Source: Vespula vulgaris
Taxonomy: Eukaryota; Arthropoda; Insecta; Hymenoptera; Vespidae
NCBI RefSeq assembly: GCF_905475345.1
Contig: NC_066586.1
Location: 8,228,400 to 8,292,399, forward strand
Direction: 5' to 3'
Length of the DNA: 64,000 bases
Below, piece after piece: positions 38,081 to 49,499 of this stretch. Under the pieces are notes generated by a model. That model did no database searches and was not told the origin of the DNA. It saw nothing but the letters and a program-made list of their open reading frames with translations. Each line of letters opens with the position of its first letter. Position 1 is the first letter of the stretch. A program made the position numbers and the translations under genes.

Positions 38081-38604
38081 TGCAACGTCCACAGCGATCA
38101 ACAAATGTGAAAGAAAAGAAAGGCACGATGGCAACGACGACACAAGCACCCAGACCACGAGGCAGACCGCCTGCAAATGCTACGACACGAAAACGAAATC
38201 TGACGGCTAACGTTGCTGCAGTCGATAAACAGACCAAAAGAAATTGTACCAGAAACACCCAGCGAAGAAAAAAGACAACGAAGAGCAAAGGTGGTGCGGG
38301 CTCGAAAAGCTCGTCCGAAGATGAATTGGATACCGAGAAGAGGAGCCTTCATAACAATATGGAACGACGGAGACGAGTCGAACTTCGACATTTCTTCGAG
38401 GATCTTCGTCGTTTAGTGCCTGCTGTCGAATTTAAAGAAAAAGCAGCGAAAGTGACGATTCTGAGACAAGCTGCACTTTTCTGCGATATTCTCGCTCATT
38501 CATTCATCAATAATCAGATTAAGATTTCTGAATTATCGAAGGAACAGATACTACTGAGGGCTAGGCTAAAATATCTTAGATATAACCTTGCTCGAAGGCG
38601 TTAA
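17737..38604 (+). CDS. Myc: Myc proto-oncogene protein (diminutive-type), three coding exons
   Basis: Growth-controlling bHLH-leucine-zipper transcription factor that, by family knowledge, dimerises with Max in the nucleus, binds CACGTG E-boxes and activates ribosome-biogenesis and cell-cycle genes. The model joins 17737-17758, 21899-22684 and 37889-38604: 1524 bases, 507 residues plus stop. Both junctions are phase 1 and use GT-AG sites. Domains seen in order: MBI-like SEDIWKKF (34-41), MBII core DCMWAG (80-85), Gln-rich tract (130-154), TPPTS (171-175), acidic EEEIDVV (271-277), His/Gln tract (292-335), AT-hook-like RPRGRPP (358-364), bHLH (about 418-472; contacts H424, E428, R432) and zipper (L485, L492, L499). 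As I recall it is shorter than fly Myc (about 717 residues). Exons 2 and 3 are certain; the first exon is a prediction. If it is wrong, translation starts at 21904 and the protein has 498 residues. Confidence 0.93.
19701..19724. repeat. (GGT)n microsatellite
   Basis: Eight GGT units in a G-rich strand; the run could form G-quadruplex-like structure. Confidence 0.85.
21231..21337. repeat. Compound tetranucleotide repeat: TATG, CATC, GCAT, TACG, TATG blocks
   Basis: Successive blocks of four-base units: TATG (21231-21244), CATC (to about 21257), GCAT (21258-21280), TACG (21281-21307) and TATG (21309-21335). Neighbouring blocks differ by one base per unit. The GCAT and TACG blocks are each self-complementary, so the array can fold as a hairpin on either strand. 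Open frames across it (poly Met/Tyr/Val/Cys or Ala/His/Met) are artefacts. Confidence 0.9.
21899..22684 (+). CDS. Myc: Myc coding exon 2: transactivation region, Myc boxes I and II
   Basis: Acceptor TATACAG ends at 21898 and donor GTAAGT starts at 22685. In the 507-residue model the exon gives residues 8-269. SEDIWKKF matches the start of vertebrate Myc box I exactly, but the following degron (TPPLSP in vertebrates) is replaced by DLDFPLDIYSNRP. The MBII core reads REIRHHDCMWAG. A CAA-encoded Gln tract follows, then RPDTPPTSTSDTDTDDE, which resembles the vertebrate TPPTTSSDSEEE stretch. The end, GVQTPSES, runs into the acidic motif of exon 3, as in fly Myc (ETPSDSDEEIDVV). Confidence 0.95.
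23140..23196. repeat. (GA)n/(GAAA)n microsatellite
   Basis: Purine-only tract of GA, GAAA and GATA units. Confidence 0.85.
24423..24712. mobile_element. Non-autonomous hAT-type transposon (MITE), 290 bp
   Basis: The element begins CAGCGTTTCTCAA and ends with its exact reverse complement, TTGAGAAACGCTG, a 13 bp perfect terminal inverted repeat close to the CAGNGNTTCTCAAC ends of known hAT MITEs. It is flanked by 8 bp GTCCATAA (24415-24422) and GTCTACAA (24713-24720), which match at 6 of 8 positions and fit the hAT target pattern nTnnnnAn. No transposase frame fits inside, so it must have moved in trans. The target-site mismatches suggest an old insertion. Confidence 0.8.
25610..25794. repeat. 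Long (GA)n microsatellite with interruptions
   Basis: Purine-rich array in two parts: interrupted GA to about 25720, then about 70 bases of nearly pure GA. Frames across it encode Ser-Leu or Arg-Glu dipeptides only. Confidence 0.95.
27590..27830. promoter_or_regulatory. CpG-rich block with NRF-1-like, palindromic and CRE motifs in Myc intron 2
   Basis: CGCGCATGCGCG at 27594-27605 is a perfect NRF-1 (insect erect wing) palindrome. At 27630-27649 GTCACGCGGT and its reverse complement abut in a perfect 20 bp palindrome, whose right arm overlaps a consensus CRE, TGACGTCA (27646-27653). TCAGTC at 27651-27656 fits the insect initiator. The flanking 180 bases stay CpG-rich. Together this looks like an internal promoter or strong enhancer, but no transcript is shown. 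Confidence 0.4.
28903..28924. repeat. (AGACT)n pentanucleotide repeat
   Basis: Four to five copies of a 5 bp unit, followed by two TGACCT/CGACCT nuclear-receptor-like half sites. Confidence 0.75.
31599..31809. repeat. (GA)n array facing a (CT)n array
   Basis: GA dinucleotides at 31599-31675 and CT dinucleotides at 31744-31809 form a long imperfect inverted repeat around a 68-base unique spacer. A transcript would fold into a hairpin with more than 55 possible pairs. Open frames are dipeptide artefacts. Confidence 0.9.
33022..33058. promoter_or_regulatory. Paired CACGTG E-boxes in an alternating purine-pyrimidine tract
   Basis: Two canonical Myc/Max E-boxes at 33033-33038 and 33049-33054 are 16 bases apart, start to start, within a CA/CG alternating tract. 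This is a possible site for Myc autoregulation; alternatively it is simply part of a degenerate CA repeat. Confidence 0.3.
33280..33347. repeat. (CT)n microsatellite
   Basis: Pure CT dinucleotides, about 34 copies. Confidence 0.95.
34518..34620. repeat. 15 bp pyrimidine minisatellite
   Basis: Unit TTCTCTTCTCCTCTC repeats three times, then decays into TTCTC/GTCTC pentamers. It is an almost pure polypyrimidine strand that could form triplex DNA. Frames are Ser/Leu/Phe or Arg/Glu artefacts. Confidence 0.85.
35955..36006. promoter_or_regulatory. E-box and CpG palindrome cluster in Myc intron 2
   Basis: Within 50 bases there are CCACGT (35961) facing CACGTGG (35971), the 12 bp palindrome GCGTCGCGACGC (35980-35991) and an NRF-1-like ACGCATGCGC (35995-36004). 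It lies 1.9 kb before exon 3 in a CpG-richer patch that starts near 35890. Confidence 0.3.
37889..38604 (+). CDS. Myc: Myc coding exon 3: acidic motif, Gln/His tract, AT-hook, bHLH-zipper
   Basis: Starts after TGTTACAG and completes the split Glu codon. EEEEIDVVTFEK matches the acidic EEEIDVV motif of other Myc proteins. A run of 8 His and then 15 Gln, encoded by nearly pure CAC and CAA/CAG repeats (about 37990-38080), follows. RPRGRPP (38152-38172) fits the AT-hook core RGRP. The basic region HNNMERRRR keeps the E-box-contacting His, Glu and Arg. The zipper SELSKEQILLRARLKYLRYNL aligns with the vertebrate Myc zipper. Stop TAA is at 38602-38604, at the usual end of the family. Confidence 0.96.
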
Positions 38605-39542
38605 AAGGGATTTTAGAAAGAAGAAAAAGGAGTTTGCAAAAAGAAACAAGAGAGAGGAATCCCAATCGAGTTATTAATCTCGATATGAACCGCTCACATT
38701 TATAAACATTACTACATATACATATATATGTATTCACATTTTCGTCACTACACGTATACATTTATCAACATAGAAATGCAACTTGGCTAAAAACGACGAC
38801 GACTACGACGACGAAGAGAACTACTATACACAACTACGACAACTACGACGGATCTTTCGACCTTCCCACGTGAAAAGAGCATCCATCAAACTCGTTCCTT
38901 TTACTGAACATACTTCGAGGAATGAATCATGAACTTAACTGATGGAGATAACGATCGCGAGTGAAGGTTTATATCATCAGCCACCAGGACCCACGCATCT
39001 ACGTGGATACTTAACGTGTCCAATTCGATCGGCGATTTTTTTCAAGAAGGACGCGAAGAAAACGTACTTCTTTGTTTGTTTGTTTGTTTGTTTGATTTTT
39101 TTTTCATTTTTTTTTTTAAATCATAGAAGATATAATAAGCGTGGGAAGATGCAGGCGTTCCGGAGACGTTTTCGTTTTGTTTTTAATATTCGTCTTATTT
39201 AGGAAATTTTCATAAAGAAGAATGATCGAAATAGATAAGAAAGCAGACGTAAATAGTATACGGAAATTCGCGATAGACAAAACACAATTAAGGAACTCGC
39301 ACGACTTAGACGTATTTTGTACTTTTTTATTTATAACTTCGCTTCGTGTATCGTTCCTTATAGAAGTGATAAAGGTGGATAAAGATAGAGATAGAAGGAA
39401 AGAGACAAAGATAAAGAGAGAAAGAGAGAGAAAGAGAATGGTAGAGACACATGCGCATGTGTCGCTCGTATCTCGATGTTCCTCGTTGGGAGTATTCTGT
39501 TCGTTTTCAAAGGCGCAACGTTTGTTAACATTTTTTTGTTTG

Positions 39543-39590
39543 TTTTATTTTTATTTTATTTTATTTTATTTTATTTTATTTTTTTTTTTT
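39543..39590. repeat. (TTTTA)n repeat and poly-T
   Basis: About seven TTTTA units, then 13 T. Confidence 0.85.
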
Positions 39591-39899
39591 TTTAAATCTT
39601 TTCTACCCGATTCGACGGACGAAACAAAGACATCTGGTGTGTATGCCATCCTCTCGGTAAGTCCGCGAATATTTTTTTAACATGCGCCGAAAAATGATCC
39701 CAAAAAGTAGAAAGAAAGAAAGAAAGAAAGAAAAGAAAATACGAGAAGGAATAATATCTTTCGTCTAACGATCAAAGAAGATAAATGGTAACACGTTGGT
39801 ACATTGTGCGGTTTACGCACAGGCTTACGTATTTTAAAACGCTGAGATTGAACGTCTCTAGAACGCGACTAGTTTTAATTTCCCTAGTTTAACGACGTA

Positions 39900-39905
39900 A
39901 ATAAA
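39900..39905 (+). terminator. First polyadenylation signal downstream of Myc
   Basis: AATAAA followed at once by the GT-rich GTGTATAGCGCGTACG. It is the first AATAAA after the Myc stop codon on reading through by eye. Confidence 0.4.
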
Positions 39906-40539
39906 GTGTATAGCGCGTACGATTATGAAGAGAGCGAGGGGGCTTATCAGGATTATTATTAGTCAAACGTTTGCTACCGGTTAATCCCCTCCCCCTTTTA
40001 CTATCGTGTTTCTCCATTCCTAACGACTGGGGATTGCGATCTATCGAACCTCTATGTATGTAGATACATACAGTGGAGTTGGTAATTGATTCCAACTCAG
40101 CTCTAGATTTTATTTTATTGAAATTAAAATTTTTGAGTATTTAGAGGAGGAGGGAGAGGAGATAGGAGGGGCTGTCCGGTAAAAAAGTTCTTCTCTACAA
40201 CTTCGTCTATTCTCTTGGAGCTGTTTGAAATACAATCTCAAATTTCTTTTTTTTTTCTTCCTTTTTTTTTTATCATATTTTTTTCTTCATCGATAGAAAT
40301 AATTTTGGATTCGTAATAGTTAAGAAGATTCATATTGTTCTATCGAGAGTTATTTCGTTTGTCAACGAGAAGGTAAACTCGTAAATCTCACTCGTTCTCT
40401 TTTGACAGTTAAGAAGAGCCAAAAGAAAGCAAATTGATCAGTTGTTAGATCGAAATGGTTTTTTTTTATGGCACACGACGTTCGATTGGATAGAGATTAG
40501 ATTCTTGCACCCGTTGTCTATCTTCTAATTCTACCTTTC

Positions 40540-40692
40540 TATATGTATGTATGTATTTGTATATATATATATATGTGTATATATATATGTATATATATAC
40601 ACACATATACACATATATATATTTGTATACTATACAGTCTATAGTCTTTGCTATTTCGTAGCGTCTCGACGGATTTCTTATTTCTTCGCTTT

Positions 40693-40754
<62 letters not shown>

Positions 40755-40755
40755 A
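40540..40755. repeat. (TA)n and TATG-type microsatellites
   Basis: A TA/TG array at 40540-40630 and a pure TA array at about 40696-40740. Open frames read only Tyr-Ile or Ile-Tyr. Confidence 0.9.
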
Positions 40756-41430
40756 TATCGTAGTAGTATTTCACTCGAAGGCCCTTCCGAATTCATTTCT
40801 GGGACACCCAAAAATCGCACTTTTCTTTTTTTCATCCCTATTCTACTTTATTCCATGAAATCGTCTCTTCTGAAAAGGTTAAAAAAGGAAGGAAGAGAGA
40901 TAAAACAATTTTCATAGTATATAGTTTCTTCATGCATATATACATATATATGTATATATAAATATACAATATCTCGATCGATGTTTTTCGTATGGGTGCA
41001 ATAAAACGAACAACAAATTAAAGATTCCTAAATGGAACAACTAGATGGATCGTATTTGTTTGTTTGTGGCTTTGTTTTTCTATTATTAATTCTAGGAATT
41101 GATTGTTATAACGATCGAGATGTTTACCGTAGGGTGTTTGTAACCAGAATCGGAAGGTGAAAACGGGATCGAACGATTTTTTTTCTACACTCGATCCCGT
41201 TCGCAAAACGAGTATTCTTTAGCTTGGCTTTGATTCCGTCGGGATGATATCCGTGTGTCTAACGAGTTTCTTCATCAAACTTTCGTCGTATCTTCTTTAT
41301 AGTCTACTTATTTTCCTTCGTCGAATAAGTTCTTTACGCGCGCAGGGACTTTGTTAGGATTAGAAAGATTCGTCGAGTTGCACTAAAGTACGCTTTTTAA
41401 CGTATATACATATACATAACAAATCGTCGT

Positions 41431-41664
41431 CGTTACGTGTGTATGTATATATATATATACATATATATATATATAATATACATAACGTATGTAATGTACA
41501 TAGGAAGATCTCTAAACGAGAAACGCGTGCATATAAACGTAAGTTACTTCCATATATGAATATATATAAATATATATATATAAATATATATGTTAGTATA
41601 TATATTTATATATACTATACGTACGTAGGTAAACATATATATGCATATATATACATATATACAA
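41431..41664. repeat. TA-rich compound microsatellite
   Basis: Interspersed TA dinucleotides and CATA/TAAA units, partly self-complementary. Confidence 0.8.
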
Positions 41665-43346
41665 TGGGTTATTACGTATGAATGAGGAAATGAGAGAGAG
41701 CGAGCGAGAGAGAGAGAAAGAAAGAAAGAGAGGGTGGAAGTGAAAAAGAGAATACGACATAACCATTAACTATTGACATTAGTTAGTTCGATACGCATTA
41801 ATTAATATTATTATTATTATTATTGTTATCGGTTTTTAGTTCGTCATAGGCGCTTGCTATCGCTGATTATATCCATACTATGAATATTATTTACTGCTAA
41901 TTTTCGAGTCACGGTGGTATAAGCGATTGTGCTAATCCTATAAGATTTTCAGGGGGAAAAAAAAAGTATATTAATGGATATCGTATTAGAAATTAAGAAT
42001 TGACGCGAAAAGAAACATAGATGAACACACAAATGCATAGACGTATACATACACACACACACAAACATACACCGACAATTTATACACAACGATAGTTAGA
42101 TAAATTCAAGAAACGGAAGAGCGCGCGGTTCCCTTTACAAGAGGGAAGGAGAAGAAGCAACATAATGTGTTCATTACATTGTAGGTAACAGTATTTCTTT
42201 ATATAATATATATATATATATCTATATATATACAATACATATATTCATAAGCTTTTTACAAAAAAAAAAAGAAAAAGAAAAAAAGAAAAAATAAGAAATA
42301 AGGAAAGAAACGAGGGAAAAGACGACAGATTGTTTTCGAGGAACGCCAATGTAATATGCCACATGTATACATATACACACAGATGCGCGCGCGTGCACAC
42401 ACATATATATAATATACATCAATCTTCTTACGTATGCATACACATAAACGAGAGAATAAAAGTGAAAAAGAGACATAGATAAGTAATAGAGAAAAGGCCA
42501 GGTGTAGACTAGTGGAGTAAGTAGTGCTAGTGGTTAATGACTGTGAGAGAGGATTAAAATTTAAGATGACGAAGGGTGATCGTGTGTAATTTCGTGGTGT
42601 GCTAAAGGGGGCGGATGAATGGTAATGGAAGAAGAAGAAGGGTAAAGGGAGAAGAAAGAGAGAGAGAGAGAGAGAAACGATTAGGAGAGTCGAGTGCGCA
42701 CGTGCGTCGTAAAATAAAGTCTCGAAAACTTTTGACGTTTGCGACGCTTCATATACACACGCTTACGATTAACACACATACACATAAATACACGTTTGCA
42801 TACATACACGGGTATACGTAAATTATGGGCTAATTATCGGTAGAAAACGAATTGCGACCTAAGTGCTTCGGATATTATACATACGTACATACATACATAC
42901 ATATATATAACTTGTACAGGGCAAGTGTTTTTAACGGGGTGGCGGTTACAGCTTATAGGAAAGGGATGTAAAACGACGATAAAATAATTCGTTGCCGGGA
43001 AAAAGGGAATAAGAGCGCGAGGGTCTTTGAAAGAATTACGTACACCGAGCATTTACATATATAGGGTACATAATACATAAAACGCAGTTTGAATTTCGAA
43101 GGAAATATTTGAAGGAATCGCACCGACGCTTTTGATAAGCCGCGATCATTTTTTTTTCGCGGCCACTGGCACTTGCTATATTTTTGAAAGACTTTTGTAC
43201 TTTATTCCACGTTACGATAAAGGGCTGTTGAGCTTTTTTAGAGAACGAGATAGGATCGGGACTCTTGTATAATAAAATATCGGATCTCACTCAGGATAAT
43301 AATACGCGCCTTAAATCCGTATCTGTTCTTTGTCGGTGAAATGAAA

Positions 43347-43381
<35 letters not shown>

Positions 43382-43811
43382 AAGAGAAAAAGAGAGATAA
43401 AAAGAAAAAAACGAATAAATACGACATGCGAGAGAAGAAGTAGGTTGTGTAGTAAATACACGATTGTAGTTTGATTGCGAAGGAAAGAATATAACGTTTT
43501 AGGATGGAAATTCCTATGATAAATGGAAATCATCCCTAAATAATCTTTCTATCGAATAAATAGTAATGTTGAAACTATTCGAAAGCGCTTCGCAGTATAA
43601 AGTTTCGCAGTAGCAGTTCGTTGGCATCGTTCCCTTTTATTCTTGCTTTTTGGAAAATACGATCAATCTATATAGCCTTTTTTGTATCTGTGCCAGATAC
43701 ATTATCTATCCACTTCTCTTCGTCCTAGATTTTCGTCGCAGCGCTATGAATAAGGATATGTCGGTAGTTCGTGAAATTTTATTAAAACGTGCCACTGATG
43801 ATACCTATTTT

Positions 43812-43812
<1 letters not shown>

Positions 43813-43870
<58 letters not shown>

Positions 43871-43878
43871 AAAAAAAA
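43813..43878. repeat. (GAAA)n microsatellite
   Basis: About 15 pure GAAA units and an A run. Confidence 0.95.
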
Positions 43879-44819
43879 TCATAGCTAGTGTTTGGCGAGA
43901 ATATCGAAAGAGGTGATGGATTTTTAAAAGAACGATTCATTAGATATCGAAATAAATCTGATGATTTTTATATACTCTCTCTTACATTCGCTTTGCACAC
44001 GTATTTTTCGTTGAAACCAAGAACAGAAAAGAAAGAATGAAAAAAAAAATAAGTAACAATAATAGCGCTGTCTTCTGCGTCCATCTTTCTCATTTCTTCT
44101 TCCACAAATTCTCCACAAATCGACAATGATTTTTCCTATCTTTCAAAATTCTATTTTACTATTTTTACCGACAAGGTCCTCATCTACCACCCACCCTTTC
44201 CTGGATCAAAGAATAAAATCTTTTTTTTATCTTGAATAAAGCAAAGGATTTTATTCTTTATACGAAACGATGAATATATATAGAACACACCCGCGCACAC
44301 CTACACACACATACATATATACACTGTACATTATGTACATAAGTACGTATATATATATATTATACCCACACACACATATATATATATAGGATACGATTAC
44401 AGGAAACTCGACTATGTATACCTCGCAATAGTGGTCGTCTTTTTTTTTTTGTAAGATATAGATAAACCCTTAACGTTTATTTTCATTTCGGCGATGCCCT
44501 TTCTTTTCTTGTTCTTTTTTTTTCTTTCATTTTTTTTCCTCGTCTTTTTCCTTTTCTTCACTCGCTCGTGCGTTCGGCCTGTGAGTTCTCTATATCGTGC
44601 CAAATCACGGGAGAAAGGAAGGCGAAGTAAAAGGGATATGAAAGGGACGAGAGTTCGTTGTATATTGTAGGGTGTATTTTTCTCTCTTCCCTTCTTTGTT
44701 CTTCCTCTTCTTTTTCGTCTTATTCTTATTCTTATTATTATTCTTAGTCTTTTTTTCTTTATTTTTTTAATCGACTGGAGTTTTAGGCCTTAGCAAATAC
44801 TTTTTCAACGGATTTTGCT

Positions 44820-44836
44820 CAGAGAGAAAGAAAGAG

Positions 44837-44925
<89 letters not shown>

Positions 44926-44938
44926 GAGAGAGAAAGAG
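44820..44938. repeat. (GA)n microsatellite
   Basis: GA dinucleotides with few interruptions (GAAA, GCGA, GCGTGA, TCGA). Confidence 0.95.
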
Positions 44939-47900
44939 TGTGTGTATTCTAGCGGATTTTGGGGGACGTTTTATCATTCTCATATTTTTTTCTTTGCTTT
45001 TGATAACATTACACATATATATAATATACATATATAAACATATATACATATATGTACATATATATATATATATGTGTATACGATCTATCCTTCTTTTCTC
45101 TCTTCTTTACAAAAATTTGAGTTTTAATTAGAGATTTTCGTCGATGTGTCCACATGATTTATTCGAAAAATGGGATGAATATTCCTCTCTCCCCTCTTTT
45201 TTTTTTGTATATTTTAATGAAATAAAAACGAATCGTCAAATGCGTAAAATCGTTTATGGATATCTTACTTGTGGACACGTCGATAGATTTCACAAGTGTT
45301 TTCGATCGTATCGGTAAGAAATTACGTGATATTCGATTTCTCTTAGATTAATTACAAACTTATTAGCGTACGAAAAAGCGGATGTGATCTTTGTTCTTAA
45401 TTCTCTTCGATTTGATCTTACATACGAAACATAATGAAATATTAATATTGTTTTTTTTTCGCAGAGATCGAAGCGTTATCGATGAAAAAATAAATTTGTA
45501 CAAAGATAAAAAGTACAACGACAGATGACGCGAAGCCCTTTCCGTTTCTTTGTTTTATAACTTCCATGGTGTCTTTTCTTTTTTTTTTCCTTCTTTTTTC
45601 TGATCCGATTTTTAAACGAAAAAGAAAAAAGTATACAATATATATGAAGCTTATTCAAAACATCGATTTTCTCGTACCTCAGGATGGATCCCCTGATCCG
45701 CTGGTGTCTTGAAAAGAATGCAAACGTACCTGCTAGCTATATAAACATTTTAAATAATAATAGATTACTGTAATAACACGAAGGAAGTGGTAAGGAAGAT
45801 TAACGCATTTGAACAATGACGTGAGCGTTGGTTCAGGATTAGAATCATACGGGGATGAAGATATTTTCGTTGCCGTTAGCGATGAAAAAAATGACACAGA
45901 ACGGTGATGATGTTTCCTTCATTCTCGATGAATTATTATAGATATATGTTATAGATACGATTCTATGATTGATATATATTATATGTATATATATAATACA
46001 CATACACTAAACACACACACACACATACACAAATTATAGACACGCATATATATCATATATGACTCGTAAGGATTCGTTTCCATCGTCGCTTATGATCCCT
46101 TTCTATTTTTGTTTGTTGTTTTTGAATTTTTACTGATCGTAACTCAGACGAGGCTAATTGGCCTTTAATATCTTTTTATTTTATTTTTTCTCTATCCTCC
46201 CCTCCTGCACTCTCCATATTATTCTTATACGACAAATTATTTCGTCCAAATGCATTTTCTTCCAGTTCAGATAATTTTCTTCTTTAAAGAAGCAAGTCGA
46301 GCCCTTCTACTTTATTGTTTACATTTTTTTTTCTTTTTCTTGTTTCGTATTTTCTTTTTGAGAGAATCATAGATTTTTGTTAGAACGACGCGACTTGTGG
46401 AAACGAATCGTACGACTTTTTCTTGTAAAAAAACGTGTATTATACACATAACATACACACACATAACGCGTATATGTATACCCTTTACTCCCGACCCGCG
46501 TACATCGTAGGCGGATATTATTCTTCACCTTCTCTTTTATTTTTTTTTTCGATTAAGAAAGCAGAGGTGGATGGTTGCGACGACGAGTGCTTCGCACGCG
46601 GGCTAATAAGAAATTAAACAACAAACAAAAAAAAAAACATTTTTACGAATGATAGAGTTTTATAAAAAGTGTACATAAATAAATATATAGTTTGCTATAC
46701 GAAACTGTGTATAGTTGTTCTGGACCTTAATTAAAGTTAAAATAACGAAGGAACGTGAGAGAGATAATGGAAGAAGAAGAAGAGTGGAAGGCAAATAAGA
46801 ATTATTAGTCGTCGAGCGAGAATTTATCGATTGCGAAGGAACGCTCGATGCTCGATTAACGACGGTTGTTCACGTAACATTAGGTTTTTTATTCAGAGCA
46901 AAACAATATTTTTTATTTGTCCCTTTATTTTTATATGACGTTGCTACTGAAATAAATAGTAAGCGATAAATAAAAAAAAAAGAAAATAAATAAAAATAAT
47001 AATAAAAAAAAAAAAGAAAGAAAGAAATAAAGAAAATAGAACTTTTCTACGACGAAACATAGTTTGAGAGTATTCATGTGACGTCAACGACATAGAAAAC
47101 AGATTTTTAAGGAAAAGCGCAAGAGAGCGAGAGAGCACGAATTTACGTCTGCAGCGAGAGGTAGATAAAAATAATGAATCAATGAAACAAATAATAACGT
47201 TATAGCGTAACGATTACCCAGGCACATGAATTTTTTAACTGCGATAAACATGTATATGTATTATATACATACAGGTAGATCGATAGAATCTCTTATTTTT
47301 GCAAGAAAAAAACCGTTCCAAAAAGAAAAGATGCAAAAAATATATTGACGTTCACTCGACGACGAGAAATTACACGGATTATATAATAATACCCAAACGT
47401 TTCCTATATCATTCGTTTTTTTTTTCCTCCCCTCTTTGATTATCATATTAACGCTTACTCGCCAAACGTATTTCGGTTGTTCCGAATATTTTTCTTTTCT
47501 TTTCTTTTCTTTTGTTCCAATGCTTTAAACTCGTATGATAACGGCGTATGCGACCGTGTGATTCTTCGTCGTGAGAAAATGAGAACGAGCACCACAGAGA
47601 CTTCGCCGCTTTAATAAAAGGGATCGCGTCGTTTGCGCCTCGTTAGTCCGCTAAAGAACTTCTCATTCGAATAACGAGCTTAGCATGTATTGCCGCTTCG
47701 ATACCCATTTTACAAGATTTTTGCTTTTCCTTTTTAACATATAGATTACGGCACCGCAGGAGGACTGTAGAGAGTTCGAACACGTCGATCCCCTATTCAG
47801 TGTACCTATACCTCGAAGATTGTTAAATTAAAAATTAAAATAGAATTTAAAATGATTCCGCTGGATCGTTCCTCGATGTACTCCAATCGAAACATTCTCG

Positions 47901-48153
47901 TAATTGTTGTTGTTTTTTCTTTCCTTTTCTTTTTTTTCTTTTTTTTTTTTTTTTTAGAATAAACTGCAAGATTTTTTCGTTTGGAAAACATCGAGGGAGC
48001 TTTCAGAAACAGCCTAAAAAGTCACCCTTGTACAATTGCTACCGATATTATATACATAATTACTAATGGTAATAATAATCTAATGAATAGGCACACGCGC
48101 AAACAGACTAAAGGGAATCGGTCAGTTCAGGCACAGTTTTTGAATGCTGAGAG

Positions 48154-48260
48154 GGTATATATACATATATATATATATATACGTATATATATTATACATA
48201 TACGTATATGTATGTATATATATATATATATATATGTATGTATATATATATATATATATA
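48154..48260. repeat. (TA)n-rich compound microsatellite
   Basis: TA dinucleotides with TACG and TATG interruptions, largely self-complementary. Confidence 0.9.
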
Positions 48261-48935
48261 AATAGTTATAATAAATGGAGAAGTAATATTTATGCCAGAA
48301 GTTAATAATATTTAGAAGTAATATTTATATCTCTACACTCACTATATCTACATTATATACAGCCCTCGCCGTTTTTTGTAGGATGAAGTAGAAAATTTTG
48401 TATAGGTCAAATGAGTAGGAGGGAGGGGTGGATGGTAAAAGTAAGAAAGAAGCGAGAAGAAATGTGGAAAATAATTGCTTAATTATTTGTTGTAACATGT
48501 AGGTTCTATAACCGGAAAACCGAATGAAAGACATATGACAATTCTGTTGTACTTAAAGGTAAACAAAATGAAAAAAAAAAAAAAGAATTTTTTCGTTGTT
48601 ATATTGACATTTCCTCGTTATGATCGCGTGCGGCGGTGCGTCAAACTTCAAAATTCGTTTTACAGGAAAATCGAGGATAAACCAAAAATAAAAAAAATGA
48701 ACACAAATAATAAAATGTATGTATATCGTTTTTTGTTTATGCAAGATCAAATTTTATACTTCGATCGGACGGAAGGAATTGTACTCGTTCGCCGATTTTT
48801 CTAATGATCTTGCAAAGCGATCTTTTTTGACGAATGAGATCGTTAAAAAGGATGTTTAATTATTATAATTACTATAATCATTATTATAGATTTTGTTTAG
48901 AAATCAGAAAGCGTAAGGACTGAGAAGAGAATTTG

Positions 48936-48995
48936 AAAGAGAGAGAGAAAGAGAGAGAGAAAGAGAAAGAGAGAGAACGAGAGAGAGAAAGAGAG

Positions 48996-49044
<49 letters not shown>

Positions 49045-49046
49045 GA
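48936..49046. repeat. (GA)n microsatellite
   Basis: GA with GAAA interruptions, ending in about 45 bases of pure GA. Confidence 0.95.
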
Positions 49047-49483
49047 ATCCTCGATGTTACTTTTTTTCAGGAAAGAGAGCCAGACAGTTCCTTAATGTTT
49101 ATATTTCAAATTATCTTATTATATGAATAAAGTACTATATCATTTAATTCGTGTTATCTCATCATTATTTGTCTTATCACCATTAGAACCATCCTGATCC
49201 TACGTAATTATAATTTTGATAACACCGAACTCGTCATGGTTATGCAGAGGATGAACAATACGTTTTAATAAATCTTTGATCAATAATAATGTATTCATTT
49301 GTCATTTGAATTCAGACGAAATTAGAATCGATTGAGTTCTACCGTAATACGCTTTGTTCTTGCTTCGTAATAAATATAAAGTGTATACGTAGGAGTATAA
49401 GCGTAGGTAAGTATTCATTTAGCGATATTTAGTTATGACGTTTCACAGTAAGATCAACGACCCAACCAGCCTTTATTTCGGCG

Positions 49484-49499
49484 GTTGAATTAATTCAAC
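49484..49499. repeat. 16 bp perfect palindrome
   Basis: GTTGAATT is followed directly by its reverse complement AATTCAAC. It is an isolated AT-rich dyad with no assigned function. Confidence 0.6.

Larger units (their letters stand above)
38605..39925 (+). other. Probable Myc 3' UTR (minimal extent)
   Basis: The sequence after the stop is noncoding and contains several ATTTA words (38699, 38759, 39326) that can mark unstable mRNAs. The first AATAAA is at 39900, so the shortest 3' UTR is about 1.3 kb. Longer forms are possible. Confidence 0.45.

Noticed and set aside
37946..38391. Antisense open frames opposite Myc exon 3
   Set aside because: They are shadows of the CAC/CAG repeats (poly-Val, poly-Trp, poly-Cys) and the coding strand is clearly Myc.
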